Positions 17,773 through 26,792 of a stretch of 64,000 nt of DNA are shown one piece after another. The stretch is taken from contig NZ_JBHUOQ010000005.1 of the NCBI RefSeq assembly GCF_042686195.1, forward strand, positions 62,001 through 126,000. Reading direction: 5' to 3'. A program made the translations under genes and the position numbers. Source of the stretch: Corticicoccus populi (GTDB taxonomy: Bacteria; Bacillota; Bacilli; Staphylococcales; Salinicoccaceae). Position 1 is the first letter of the stretch. Every line of letters begins with the position of its first letter. The notes under the pieces were generated by a model that was not told where the DNA came from, searched no databases, and saw nothing but the letters and a program-made list of their open reading frames with translations.

Positions 17773-19329
17773 ATGAAAAATATTTTCTCTAAGGCGCAGT
17801 CTTTCGGCAAATCATTTATGCTGCCAATCGCAATCCTTCCTGCAGCCGGTCTTTTACTTGGTATTGGGGGTGCTTTATCCAATCCTAACACAATCAGCGC
17901 GTATCCGTTCCTTGATATCGGCTGGCTTCAGAATATGTTCAGTATAATGGCTTCCGCCGGAAACATTGTGTTTGCCAACCTACCTATACTTTTTGCGGTT
18001 GGTGTTGCCGTCGGTCTCGCAAGAAATGATAAAGGAACTGCCGGACTTGCGGCAGTCATCGGTTTCTTCATCATGCATGCAACCATCAATGCGATGCTCA
18101 TTATTACAGGCAGTCTTGAAGAAGAAAATCTCGCTACTGTTGGTCAGGGAATGACTGTTGGTATCCAGTCGCTTGAGACCGGTGTATTCGGCGGGATACT
18201 GGTCGGAATTTTAGCGTCGATACTGCACAATAAATATTATAAAATTAACCTGCCTCAATTTCTCGGCTTTTTCGGCGGCTCACGTTTTGTACCGATTATT
18301 ACTTCATTATTTTCTATCGGGCTTGGAATTATTATGTACTTCATCTGGCCTCCGATACAGTCACTCATCTTCAGCGCAGGTGATTTAGTAACAGGAACAG
18401 GTGTCATCGGCACATTTTTCTTCGGCTTTATATTGAGACTGCTCGGTCCATTCGGCCTGCATCATATTTTCTACCTGCCGTTCTGGCAGACAGGACTCGG
18501 CGGTACTTTGGAAATCGGCGGGCAGATTATACAAGGGACTCAGAATATATTTTTCGCACAGCTTGCAGATCCTGATGTCCAGCAATTTTACGAAGGCACT
18601 TCAAGATTTATGTCCGGAAGATTTATCACTATGATGTTCGGCCTTCTCGGTGCCTGTCTTGCTATTTATCATACCGCAAAACCACAGAATAAAAAGATTG
18701 TGGGCGGTTTAATGCTGTCAGCCGGATTAACTTCATTCTTCACCGGCATTACTGAACCGATTGAATTCTCGTTTCTGTTTGTTGCACCGCTTCTATACGT
18801 CATTCATGCCTTCTTTGACGGTCTTGCTTTTATGATGGCAGACATTTTCAATATCACTATCGGCCAGACATTCAGCGGTGGTTTTATTGATTATATATTA
18901 TTCGGTGTACTCCAGGGAAATGACAAGACAAACTTTATCTATGTTATACCTATCGGCATTTTATGGTTCTTCATCTATTACTTTATCTTTAAATTCCTGA
19001 TTAAAAAGATGAACTTAAAAACACCGGGAAGAGAAGATAAAGAACAGACGGTTCTTGTAGACGCCGATGAAAAAACCCTCACACTTGCGAAAGGACTCGG
19101 CGGCAAAGAAAACATTTCAGAACTTGATAACTGTGCAACACGCCTAAGAGTCACTTTGAATGACGTTCAGAAAATGGATGAATCACTGATTCAATCCACA
19201 GGACCAAATGGTATTATTAAAAAAGGAAATGGTGTACAGATTGTTTACGGTCCTCAGGTCAGCAATATTAAAAATGATCTGGAAGAATATTTATCTCAAC
19301 AAAAGGATGAAGAAAATGACACAGATTAA
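17773..19329 (+). CDS. PTS transporter EIICB, glucose/N-acetylglucosamine family
   Basis: A phosphotransferase-system permease of 518 residues. The EIIC domain (about 1-410) starts SFMLPIAILPAAGLLLGIGG and contains the substrate-site ITEPIEFSFLF. A flexible linker leads to an EIIB domain (about 430-510) with the phosphorylated Cys in LDNCATRLRV. No EIIA domain is attached, so it must borrow a general EIIA-Glc. The ATG at 17773 is used because AGAGGTG lies six bases upstream; an in-frame GTG at 17764 is part of that site. The downstream nanE, overlapping by 14 bases, argues for N-acetylmannosamine or another amino sugar rather than glucose. Confidence 0.88.
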   Translation: MKNIFSKAQSFGKSFMLPIAILPAAGLLLGIGGALSNPNTISAYPFLDIGWLQNMFSIMASAGNIVFANLPILFAVGVAVGLARNDKGTAGLAAVIGFFIMHATINAMLIITGSLEEENLATVGQGMTVGIQSLETGVFGGILVGILASILHNKYYKINLPQFLGFFGGSRFVPIITSLFSIGLGIIMYFIWPPIQSLIFSAGDLVTGTGVIGTFFFGFILRLLGPFGLHHIFYLPFWQTGLGGTLEIGGQIIQGTQNIFFAQLADPDVQQFYEGTSRFMSGRFITMMFGLLGACLAIYHTAKPQNKKIVGGLMLSAGLTSFFTGITEPIEFSFLFVAPLLYVIHAFFDGLAFMMADIFNITIGQTFSGGFIDYILFGVLQGNDKTNFIYVIPIGILWFFIYYFIFKFLIKKMNLKTPGREDKEQTVLVDADEKTLTLAKGLGGKENISELDNCATRLRVTLNDVQKMDESLIQSTGPNGIIKKGNGVQIVYGPQVSNIKNDLEEYLSQQKDEENDTD

Positions 19330-19990
19330 AAAGAATACGTTTATCGTCTCCTGTCAGGCTTTGGAGGAAGAACCCCTCCACTCCTCATATATTATGGGGA
19401 AAATGGCTTTGGCAGTCATTGAAGGCGGTGCAGAAGGCATACGCGCAAACAGCGGTGCAGATATTGAAGAAATAAAAAAATACACAGATGTACCGATCAT
19501 CGGTATTGTTAAACGTGTTTATGATGATTCGGATGTATTCATTACAGCTACATCAACAGAAGTAGATGAACTATTAAAAGCCGGCTGCACAATCATTGCA
19601 CTCGATGCCACCTTCAGAAAGCGTCCGGCAGAGACTCTCGATGAAATCGTCACGTATGTCCGCACCAAATATCCGGGCGTTGAACTTATGGCGGATATTT
19701 CAACTGTCGACGAGGCACTATATGCTGAATCTATCGGTTTTGATTATATCGGTACCACACTTCACGGTTATACTGAATATACAAGTGATAAAAAATTATT
19801 CCATAACGACTTCCAGTTTTTAAAGGATATCAATCAAAAAATTAATACACCGGTGATTGCAGAAGGCAATATCCAAACACCGGAAATGTTGAAACGTGTC
19901 TCTGAAATCGGCTGTCATGCCTATGTCGTCGGCAGTGCAATTACACGGCCGCAGCTGATTACACGTTCATTTTCAGATGTTCTGAAATAA
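19316..19990 (+). CDS. nanE: N-acetylmannosamine-6-phosphate 2-epimerase
   Basis: Converts ManNAc-6-P to GlcNAc-6-P, the entry to the nag pathway. A 224-residue TIM barrel begins FIVSCQALEEEPLHSS, carries the catalytic Lys region in IIGIVKRVYDDSDVFIT, and has the phosphate-binding end IAEGNIQTPEML...VVGSAITRP. The ATG at 19316 overlaps the PTS gene by 14 bases and uses AAAAGGA inside it, so translation is probably coupled. No sialic-acid lyase or nanK is nearby. With a PTS that phosphorylates on entry, a ManNAc kinase would not be needed. Confidence 0.94.
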   Translation: MTQIKKNTFIVSCQALEEEPLHSSYIMGKMALAVIEGGAEGIRANSGADIEEIKKYTDVPIIGIVKRVYDDSDVFITATSTEVDELLKAGCTIIALDATFRKRPAETLDEIVTYVRTKYPGVELMADISTVDEALYAESIGFDYIGTTLHGYTEYTSDKKLFHNDFQFLKDINQKINTPVIAEGNIQTPEMLKRVSEIGCHAYVVGSAITRPQLITRSFSDVLK

Positions 19991-20037
19991 AAAAGATGCA
20001 GGAACTTTTAACTAATGAAAGGTCCCTGCATCTTTTT
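19990..20037. terminator. Bidirectional terminator
   Basis: AAAAAGATGCAGG pairs with CCTGCATCTTTTT, with further pairing inside, between the convergent nanE and FGGY kinase genes. Confidence 0.88.
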
Positions 20038-21418
20038 ATTTTTTAAAACCCTGGCCGTAATGTTGTTCAAGCAGCGCTTTAAAGTTTTCATATTTCTCAT
20101 TATAAATATTTGAGTACTCAAAATGACTGATTAGCGCTTCCCGGTCATTTGATGCCATATTTATACTCGCTTCCTGGATGTCTTTATAATATACGGCACC
20201 GGCCGCAATCACAGCCGCACCGAAACTGCTGCCTCTGTTATTCGACGGCACGATCGGACGATTTAAAATATTACTTCTGATTGTGTTCCACACCTTATTT
20301 TTACCGGCACTTCCTGATGTATAAATTTTATCAATCCGGACACCGAATGTTTCCTGGAGCTTTTCATATGCCATTCTCTCAATAAATGCCACGCCCTCCA
20401 TGCCCGCAAGAAAACTATCGTATTTATTTGTCGAACAGTCGATTCGTTGAATAGTGTCACTCTCGAAAGGAAATCTTTCGCCGGTGCCTGTCAGCGGATA
20501 ATGAAAAGTTTCAGAAGGCATATTTTTGCCTGCATAGTCAGTCAGCTCCTGCAGACTGTCTTCAAAGCCATATACCGATACCCATTTTGCCCCGGTATTT
20601 GAGGCGCCGCCCGGCATCCAGTATCCTTCCGGGTGTTTGTGGCTGTAAAATATATCATCACTGATATGCGACTCGGAAATTCCTTTGATTACCAATGTAG
20701 AACCAATGGTGGTACACCATTCTCCCGGGGAACTGCAGCCTGTGGACAAAAGTCCTGTACATCCGTCTGTCATGCCGAGCACCACTTTGATATTCCCCGG
20801 TAACCCGGTCACGCTCGACATGTCTTTAGAAATTATGCCCACGATTTCACCGGGAGACTTAACTTCAGGCAGTTCACTCAAAGAAAGATGATCCGTCACT
20901 GCACCAGCCCACTTTTCATTGATTGCATCATAGCCGCTTTTTAAAGCACTCGAATAATCCGTCACATATTCGCCGGTTAATATATGAATTAAAAAATCAT
21001 TCGCATGCAAAAATTTATATATGCTTCCGGATTCATTATTCTCTTTAATCCAAAGCATCTTTTCAAGTGCAGGATAGTTTTCATTCAATAAGCTGTTTTT
21101 TTGTATTCTATGATTACGGTCATGATACATGACTGCATTAAATACCGGATTAAACTGATAATCCACCGCAAAAACGGTCCCGGAGGTTGAAGTCACACTG
21201 ATCGAAAGAATTTCATCATTCCTTCTGCCAATTCCATCACTCAAACGTTTTAAACATACTATAATATATTCTTCCCAGATTTTTATATCCTGGATTTCAT
21301 TTTGAATCATGTCCGAATCAAACTTCATATCACTTTCAAATACCAGTGCACCGTTCTCATCAACTGCAGTCGCTCTTACTCCCTGTGTTCCTAAATCGAG
21401 TCCAATAAAAACAGGCAA
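20036..21418 (-). CDS. FGGY-family carbohydrate kinase, D-ribulokinase-like
   Basis: A 460-residue sugar kinase and the last gene of the ten-gene PTS operon. The ATPase fold starts FIGLDLGTQGVRATAVDENG. Several stretches (LHANDFLIHILTGEYVTDY, ALKSGYD, GSTLVIK, GYWMPGGASNTGAKWV, GERFPFESD, TSGSAGKNKVW) align by eye with the plant/cyanobacterial D-ribulose kinase group (AtXK-1/SePSK) better than with xylulokinase or gluconokinase. The start is a TTG immediately after the upstream stop, served by AAAGGGG. It probably phosphorylates a pentulose. The family assignment is from memory of conserved blocks, not a search. Confidence 0.85.
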   Translation of the reverse strand: MPVFIGLDLGTQGVRATAVDENGALVFESDMKFDSDMIQNEIQDIKIWEEYIIVCLKRLSDGIGRRNDEILSISVTSTSGTVFAVDYQFNPVFNAVMYHDRNHRIQKNSLLNENYPALEKMLWIKENNESGSIYKFLHANDFLIHILTGEYVTDYSSALKSGYDAINEKWAGAVTDHLSLSELPEVKSPGEIVGIISKDMSSVTGLPGNIKVVLGMTDGCTGLLSTGCSSPGEWCTTIGSTLVIKGISESHISDDIFYSHKHPEGYWMPGGASNTGAKWVSVYGFEDSLQELTDYAGKNMPSETFHYPLTGTGERFPFESDTIQRIDCSTNKYDSFLAGMEGVAFIERMAYEKLQETFGVRIDKIYTSGSAGKNKVWNTIRSNILNRPIVPSNNRGSSFGAAVIAAGAVYYKDIQEASINMASNDREALISHFEYSNIYNEKYENFKALLEQHYGQGFKK

Positions 21419-22030
21419 CTACAGGACCCCTTTCAAATGATGATTATCATTTAAAGTAATAAATTCGAAATCATCTTTAGTATATTTCAATACTGAAATT
21501 GAAGTGTTGCCGCATTTAAAACTTCTGTATGACGACCATCTGCCCTGAATCAGTCCTGTAAACAGGAGACGGATAATAGTATTATGTGCAACCACAAGTA
21601 TTTTACCGTCAGGATGCTGGTTATTTAACGCTTTAATCAAGTCATTAATTCTTTCAAAAGTCTCAATCATTGTCTCACCGGTCTCACCCGCAGCCACATC
21701 ACCTGTCGTTGTTGTCTGCCAGTCATTCCAGTTTTCACTGTATTTTTTTGATATCTGCTGCTTGTTCAGACCTTCCCAATTACCGAAATCAATTTCCAGC
21801 AGCCTTTCATCCACTTCAAAATCATCGGATACAAAAGATGCTGTCTGGACTGCGCGCTCAAGTGGTGAGACATATACATGGTCAAAACGGATATCTTCTA
21901 ACTGTGCTGCCATCGCCCTGCTCTGTTTAATACCGAGGTCGTTCAGAGACACATCACTCCTGCCGCAGTACGCGTTATCATTCGCATTAAAATCAGTCTC
22001 TCCGTGTCTCACAAAATAAAATAACGTCAT
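21419..22030 (-). CDS. Histidine phosphatase family protein (phosphoglycerate mutase-like)
   Basis: A 203-residue branch-1 histidine phosphatase. It contains the nucleophile motif FVRHGETDFN, GRSDVSLNDLG, the second Arg in SPLERAVQTA, the proton donor in LLEIDFGNWEG and the second His in VVAHNTIIRLL. The ATGA overlap with the upstream HAD gene implies coupled translation. In this operon it more likely dephosphorylates a sugar phosphate than acts in glycolysis. The substrate cannot be read from sequence. Confidence 0.9.
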   Translation of the reverse strand: MTLFYFVRHGETDFNANDNAYCGRSDVSLNDLGIKQSRAMAAQLEDIRFDHVYVSPLERAVQTASFVSDDFEVDERLLEIDFGNWEGLNKQQISKKYSENWNDWQTTTTGDVAAGETGETMIETFERINDLIKALNNQHPDGKILVVAHNTIIRLLFTGLIQGRWSSYRSFKCGNTSISVLKYTKDDFEFITLNDNHHLKGVL

Positions 22031-22827
22031 GACATCCCCCTTATAAAATGATTTAAATAGCAGTACACACCGTCATCGTTGTTGGATTTCGTTGTATGCT
22101 CTGCGACTTCCTTTACTTTATCCACTGCATTATCAACTGACACTGAATATTTAACCTGCTGAAGCATTTCAATATCATTGTAACTGTCGCCGAATGCCAT
22201 TGTCCTTTCATAACCCACTAACTCATTTTTTATAAAATACTCAATCGCTTCGCCCTTTGATATACCTTTGGCCATCGTTTCCAGAAAGAAGGGCTTAGTA
22301 ATTGTAAAATGAAATGTACTCCTTAAATCTGCAGGTATGATTTCAAATGCTTTTTTGACCTTCGTTTCATGGCCCACCCCCATCATTTTAGGGACTGTTG
22401 TTTTATATGAAGGAATATCCTCCACACGTTTTGTATCCTGCTGAGTAATTTCTTTTTCAAGCTCTGTATACTCATTCGGTTCTTCAAACAGTATTAAGCC
22501 GTCATCATAGCTCTGCACGTACAAATGATTATCACGGTAAAAACAGGCAATTTTATTAATATCATCCCCGTCTATACTGTGAGAATAAATTTCATCGTTC
22601 CCTTTCATCAATAATGATCCATTAAAAGCACAAATATAAACTTTTTCAAAGTCCAGTCCAATGGTTTCAACAATAGATTTTATCGATTCATATGGTCTGC
22701 CGGAAGAAAATAATAACGTATTATTTTCCTGAAGCTCCAAAAGCAGTTTATTTAACCGGGTACTAGTTTTACCCTCATCTGTTATTAACGTATCATCAAT
22801 GTCAAAAGCAATTAACCATTCTTTCAT
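22027..22827 (-). CDS. HAD-IIB (Cof-type) phosphatase
   Basis: A 266-residue haloacid-dehalogenase hydrolase with a type-IIB cap. Motif I is AFDIDDTLIT, motif II is FSSGRP, motif III a Lys after the cap (ISKGEAIEYF) and motif IV is FGDSYNDIEML. Such enzymes dephosphorylate sugar phosphates or related compounds in the cytosol. The ATG at 22827 has GGAGGA upstream; an in-frame TTG at 22839 is part of that site. It lies in the PTS operon next to a second, unrelated phosphatase, which is unusual. Confidence 0.9.
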   Translation of the reverse strand: MKEWLIAFDIDDTLITDEGKTSTRLNKLLLELQENNTLLFSSGRPYESIKSIVETIGLDFEKVYICAFNGSLLMKGNDEIYSHSIDGDDINKIACFYRDNHLYVQSYDDGLILFEEPNEYTELEKEITQQDTKRVEDIPSYKTTVPKMMGVGHETKVKKAFEIIPADLRSTFHFTITKPFFLETMAKGISKGEAIEYFIKNELVGYERTMAFGDSYNDIEMLQQVKYSVSVDNAVDKVKEVAEHTTKSNNDDGVYCYLNHFIRGMS

Positions 22828-22869
22828 TGTGTCCTCCAATATTAATCAGCAGTTCCACCGCTTCTTTAT

Positions 22870-23514
22870 TTACTCCTCCGTATTATAAGCGTAATCTTTA
22901 GTAAAGCCAACTTCTTCCCCTAATTTTGAAAGAACCCACATTTTATATGCAACATCAGCATTATACTCGAGCCTTTCAACCATGTCATATGCCTTTTCCA
23001 ATGATTTATCAGCCACGATTAAACCGTGCCTTTCAAGAAGAACAGCGAGTGGAATATCTCCTTTTCTGTGCTCTACATATTTTCTGACGGATTCAGCAAG
23101 TTCCGGAGTTGTAGCAGGCTCATAATCCAGGCATTTAATCTCACCGAGTTTCTGAGTCGCCTCAGTAATATTAGGCATATCCCTTCCTAATGATGCCCAA
23201 AACATCGACTCTTTAGCATGAGCATGTATGACACTTTTAATCTCAGGATTTTGTTTGTAAACAGCCATATGCATATTAATTTCTCTCGTCAGTCTGCCTT
23301 CACCTTCTATAATGTTCAAATCTGAATCAACGACAAGAATTTGAAATGGGCTTAAATCACATAAATAGTTTTGAGACATCAATGTAGGTGTCATAATAAA
23401 ATGCTCATCATTCACTTTTAAGCTTAGATTCCCTCCAGCCGCGTTAGTCTCAAACCGGTCGAACATCGTCTTTACTGTTTCACACATTTTTCTTCTTTCT
23501 TCAAGATATAACAT
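22870..23514 (-). CDS. Class II aldolase/adducin family protein
   Basis: A 214-residue zinc-dependent aldolase/epimerase fold, the family of L-fuculose-1-P aldolase, L-ribulose-5-P 4-epimerase and 5-deoxyribulose-1-P aldolase. The Zn ligands are the two His of HAHAKESMFWAS and the His in LLERHGLIVAD; AAGGNLSL forms the phosphate-binding part and TREINMHMAVY supplies the acidic residue. The ATG overlaps the stop of the PfkB gene by one base and uses its own GAGGTGAG. It probably cleaves a ketose-1-phosphate made in this operon. Confidence 0.88.
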   Translation of the reverse strand: MLYLEERRKMCETVKTMFDRFETNAAGGNLSLKVNDEHFIMTPTLMSQNYLCDLSPFQILVVDSDLNIIEGEGRLTREINMHMAVYKQNPEIKSVIHAHAKESMFWASLGRDMPNITEATQKLGEIKCLDYEPATTPELAESVRKYVEHRKGDIPLAVLLERHGLIVADKSLEKAYDMVERLEYNADVAYKMWVLSKLGEEVGFTKDYAYNTEE

Positions 23515-24434
23515 TAACTCACCTCTATGATTTGAATATTTTTATTAATCTCTTCAAAATCTTCTATGTTAATCAAACAACTGCTGTACTGCTGTACTTT
23601 GCTGGCAGAAACCTGTATACCAAACCTGATTCTTTCAAATTTATCAAGCCCCCGGCTGAGGGCATCAATATAACCGGCAACAAAAGCGTCACCTGCACCT
23701 GTATCACTCTTCAATTCAACACTTGGCGGGATTGCTTGATAAACTTTCCCGCCTTCTTCGAAAAGAACACCTTTTTCACCGAGTGTGCAGAGCACATCCT
23801 CGATTTCATTAGAAATATTTTTGAATTTATTTACAACCGATGAGCTGCCTGTGTAGACTTCATTTAATTCATGTTCATTCGGTTTAATAAAATTCACTTT
23901 TGCTTTAATTGCCTCTTCTAGATATTCTTTTGATAAATCAACAGCAATATATGCTTGTCTGGACTTCAAAATTTGAATCAGCTCCACCAAATTTCGGGGC
24001 GAAAAACCTTTCGGAGGTGTTCCTGCTATTACTACAATGTCATCTGCTTTAACTTTCTCCCGAATTTTACTGTACAGTTTTTCAATATCATTTTCACTGA
24101 CATTCAGTCCTTCTTCTGTAATCATATAACTGCCTCCGCTGTTATTTATAACAACTGTCGACTCTCTGGTAGATTGATCTGAAATCTCGTGAAAATCATG
24201 GTCCATATTATACTGATCAAATATCACTTCAAGTTCATCTCTATTATTTTGTCCGTAAAAACCCATGGCTAAATTATCAGTTCCGAGCTGTGTTAATATT
24301 GCTGATACATGTGTTGCCTTGCCACCAAGATCAATATACTTCTGTTTCGTTTTATTATTGTGTTCAAGCTGCAGATTTTCTTTCAAACGAATAATTCGAT
24401 CAATTGCAGGATTTAATGTAATGGTATATATCAC
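23514..24434 (-). CDS. PfkB family kinase, 1-phosphofructokinase/tagatose-6-P kinase type
   Basis: A 306-residue ribokinase-fold enzyme. It opens MIYTITLNPAIDRIIRL as 1-phosphofructokinase and LacC do, has the substrate loop GGKATHVSAILTQLG near 38 and the catalytic DTGAGDAFVAGYI near 250. It phosphorylates a sugar monophosphate, most often fructose-1-P or tagatose-6-P. The start is GTG behind AAAGGGGTGATGAT. The gene lies between a small membrane protein and the class II aldolase in the galactitol-type PTS operon. A related kinase is encoded at 32906-33838. Confidence 0.88.
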   Translation of the reverse strand: MIYTITLNPAIDRIIRLKENLQLEHNNKTKQKYIDLGGKATHVSAILTQLGTDNLAMGFYGQNNRDELEVIFDQYNMDHDFHEISDQSTRESTVVINNSGGSYMITEEGLNVSENDIEKLYSKIREKVKADDIVVIAGTPPKGFSPRNLVELIQILKSRQAYIAVDLSKEYLEEAIKAKVNFIKPNEHELNEVYTGSSSVVNKFKNISNEIEDVLCTLGEKGVLFEEGGKVYQAIPPSVELKSDTGAGDAFVAGYIDALSRGLDKFERIRFGIQVSASKVQQYSSCLINIEDFEEINKNIQIIEVS

Positions 24435-24438
24435 ATCA

Positions 24439-24657
24439 TCACCCCTTTACTGATCCATGCCTGCCTCTGAGACTCTCAAGGCGATTTTTATAATTCCCGA
24501 ATAAAAGATCATAGGCATATAACCGAATCATTATGCTGATGATGAAAGCAATTCCCCACATAGTTAAATCTCTAGTGAAAAATCCAATAATCATTAGTAA
24601 TGCTGCAAGTACTACCATGAATATCCAAAGAGTCTTTGATTTTAAAATGTTATCCAT
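24439..24657 (-). CDS. Small two-helix membrane protein in PTS operon
   Basis: A 72-residue protein with two predicted membrane helices (about 10-28 and 31-48) and a basic C-terminal tail (RLESLRGRHG). TAAGGAG precedes the ATG, and it sits four bases before the PfkB kinase start and 11 bases after the PTS IIC gene, so it is a genuine operon member. I do not recognise a family. Its position suggests a partner of the IIC permease, but nothing in the sequence shows a function. Confidence 0.7.
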   Translation of the reverse strand: MDNILKSKTLWIFMVVLAALLMIIGFFTRDLTMWGIAFIISIMIRLYAYDLLFGNYKNRLESLRGRHGSVKG

Positions 24658-24668
24658 TTTTCCACTCC

Positions 24669-26027
24669 TTAATTATTTTCTGCCTTCTCTTTAAAATAAC
24701 GCACATTATCCCGCTTTCTGCCGAAATAGAATATTACGAATAAACCGATCCACACTACAGCACCTGCTATACCCCACCATTCACCAGCCATAGCATTAGC
24801 AAATACAAGTTTAAATTCACCGTTCTCTATCGTACTCCATGTCAAAAGACTGCCTTCTTCAATATTTACTGCTCCTGTACTATCCGCGAGTCTTGTAATA
24901 TGCGGCGCAAAATATGTCGATATATACAGGAATACCGGTGCTGTAATAATTCCATAGATGACCATTCTGACCAGGTTGCCGCGTGTTAGAAGTAAGGCAC
25001 CGACTACTATTGAAAGGTTAATGATTCCCCCAAAAGGCAGAACCTGATTACCAGGAAGTACAATAGCAAATACCAGTAATACTGGGATCAATATAATTGC
25101 TGATACCCATATTTCATTTCTTCCGGCGAGTATCGGCCAATCCAAACCAATAAATATTTCTCTGTCTTCAAAACGTTTCTTCATAAACTCTGATATTGCA
25201 TCTGAAATTGGTGATAATGCCTGCATAAATAGTTTTGACACCATTGGAAACAAAGTTAGCGCTGTTGCTGCCTGTATAGCGAGAACTAAAGCATCCTGTA
25301 CACCATAACCCGCCGCAAGGCCCAGAAGAAAACCAATAATTGCACCCATGATGTGATTTTCTGCAAATACACCGATTTTATCTCTCAGTGCCTCGGCATC
25401 CATTTTTTTGTTCAAGAAAGGTACTTTATCCATTAATTTATCTATTGGATAGAGCAGCGAAGCAATAATCGTCATATGATGGGGAACAGTAACTCCCGGG
25501 ATACCCGTTAGATCTTCAATTTCTTCTCCCCATATATCTCCAATTTTCAGTTCAATAATGACTTGTATACTCGCCACTATAAATCCAAGAACCAAATTCC
25601 CTGAAATGAATGTTACTAAAATAGCAGTAAAAACCTTCCCCCATACGTTCCACATATCAACATTCAATGTTTTGGTCCATTTGAATGCCAGCATAACGAG
25701 GTTAATCAATACCGTTATTGGAAACATCAGAAACGCCCAGGCCCATGACCAGGTAATTGCCGCAGCTGATGTCCATCCCCCATCGACCGCATTAAGATTA
25801 ATTCCCGTATTCTCCGAGAATGACTGGGCTGCCGGACTGATTGATGAAAGCATGAAATCAACAACTAAACTCATTCCTGAGAATGCGACACCAAAAATAA
25901 TTGCTGCACTTAATGCATTTTTAAATCTCATTCTTGCTATTAAACCAATTACCAACATAATCAAAGGCACAAATACCGGTGCACCCATATCCAATATAAA
26001 TTGAACAGAATTTTGTAAAAACTCCAT
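24669..26027 (-). CDS. PTS galactitol-family transporter subunit IIC
   Basis: A 452-residue permease of the Gat family (PTS galactitol/pentitol IIC), with about 10-12 hydrophobic segments and a C-terminal WWGIAGAVVWIGLFVIFYFGR. The ATG at 26027 follows GTGGGTGA; the GTG 12 bases upstream is inside that site. IIB and IIA are encoded separately upstream in the same operon. Gat-family carriers move galactitol, ribitol, xylitol, arabitol or some ketoses. The operon has no polyol-phosphate dehydrogenase, which argues against a polyol unless that enzyme is elsewhere. Confidence 0.88.
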   Translation of the reverse strand: MEFLQNSVQFILDMGAPVFVPLIMLVIGLIARMRFKNALSAAIIFGVAFSGMSLVVDFMLSSISPAAQSFSENTGINLNAVDGGWTSAAAITWSWAWAFLMFPITVLINLVMLAFKWTKTLNVDMWNVWGKVFTAILVTFISGNLVLGFIVASIQVIIELKIGDIWGEEIEDLTGIPGVTVPHHMTIIASLLYPIDKLMDKVPFLNKKMDAEALRDKIGVFAENHIMGAIIGFLLGLAAGYGVQDALVLAIQAATALTLFPMVSKLFMQALSPISDAISEFMKKRFEDREIFIGLDWPILAGRNEIWVSAIILIPVLLVFAIVLPGNQVLPFGGIINLSIVVGALLLTRGNLVRMVIYGIITAPVFLYISTYFAPHITRLADSTGAVNIEEGSLLTWSTIENGEFKLVFANAMAGEWWGIAGAVVWIGLFVIFYFGRKRDNVRYFKEKAENN

Positions 26028-26043
26028 CGTTTCACCCACTTTA

Positions 26044-26319
26044 TTATTTCAATATATTAATCAATTTTTCTTTCTCTTCTTCCAGTTTCATACCTGTTAA
26101 GAATGGAATACCGTCAATAGTCGGGATACCGTAATCTTTTTTACTTTTTGTGATTGATACATATACATCCGCAGTCTTCACATAGCTTTCAATTGATTTG
26201 ATGTCCACCGCTTCAACATTTGCTCTTACATTATTTTCTTCAAGTATTCTCTGAATCTTCGAAGCTACCGTCTGGCTTGTTGCGACTCCACTGCCGCATG
26301 CTACTATTACATTTTTCAT
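26044..26319 (-). CDS. PTS galactitol-family subunit IIB
   Basis: A 91-residue phosphocarrier with the phosphorylated Cys at residue 8 in IVACGSGVATSQTVASKIQ, the P-loop-like signature of lactose/galactitol IIB proteins. It receives phosphate from IIA and passes it to sugar bound by IIC. It is placed between IIA and IIC with short gaps, in the normal Gat order. Confidence 0.92.
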   Translation of the reverse strand: MKNVIVACGSGVATSQTVASKIQRILEENNVRANVEAVDIKSIESYVKTADVYVSITKSKKDYGIPTIDGIPFLTGMKLEEEKEKLINILK

Positions 26320-26330
26320 AATCTACACCC

Positions 26331-26792
26331 CTAGATAAAATTATTTAGTTTTATTTCCAATTCATTCTTGTTTTTTTCTTCAAATATTAAGTCTGAAAAA
26401 CTTTTCTCAATGAAATTTTCCATTAGTTTTGAAAGCAGTTTAATCTGTTCTGCCGGTTCTTTAATACCTAAAAAGAGTACAGCCTTAACCCCAAAGCTTT
26501 GACTCATATCCCCCATATTGTTAAATACAATTTCTTCGTCCAGCTTTACCAGATAGATAAACGGTTTTTTTACATGTTTAACATCAGTATGTGGAATTGC
26601 AATTTTACAATGTGCTGTCTCTAATCCGGTTGGAAATTCTTTTTCTCTTAAATTTAATGCATCTGCATAAGTTTCTGTTACAAACCCTTTTTTCAGTAAA
26701 TCTTTAGACACCTCTTTGAATAAGATACGTTGATTTTCAAAATTTGCATCCAGCATCATCAATTCTTTATCAAATAACTTTTCATGAGTCAT
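26331..26792 (-). CDS. PTS subunit IIA (fructose/mannitol/galactitol type)
   Basis: A 153-residue EIIA of the fructose/mannitol fold. The phosphorylated His is in KIAIPHTDVKHV, preceded by the typical ETAHCKIA. The ATG at 26792 uses AAGGGAG and overlaps the end of the BglG regulator gene by 11 bases, so the pair is translationally coupled. It takes phosphate from HPr and gives it to the IIB encoded next, and probably also phosphorylates the regulator. Confidence 0.9.
   Translation of the reverse strand: MTHEKLFDKELMMLDANFENQRILFKEVSKDLLKKGFVTETYADALNLREKEFPTGLETAHCKIAIPHTDVKHVKKPFIYLVKLDEEIVFNNMGDMSQSFGVKAVLFLGIKEPAEQIKLLSKLMENFIEKSFSDLIFEEKNKNELEIKLNNFI

Noticed and set aside
25558..26004. 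148-codon open frame opposite the PTS IIC gene
   Set aside because: Entirely antisense to a clearly conserved permease gene and without a start context.
20036..26027. A standard galactitol (gat) catabolic operon
   Set aside because: No galactitol-1-phosphate dehydrogenase or GatY/GatZ-type aldolase is present, while an FGGY kinase and two phosphatases are; the set does not fit the galactitol pathway.
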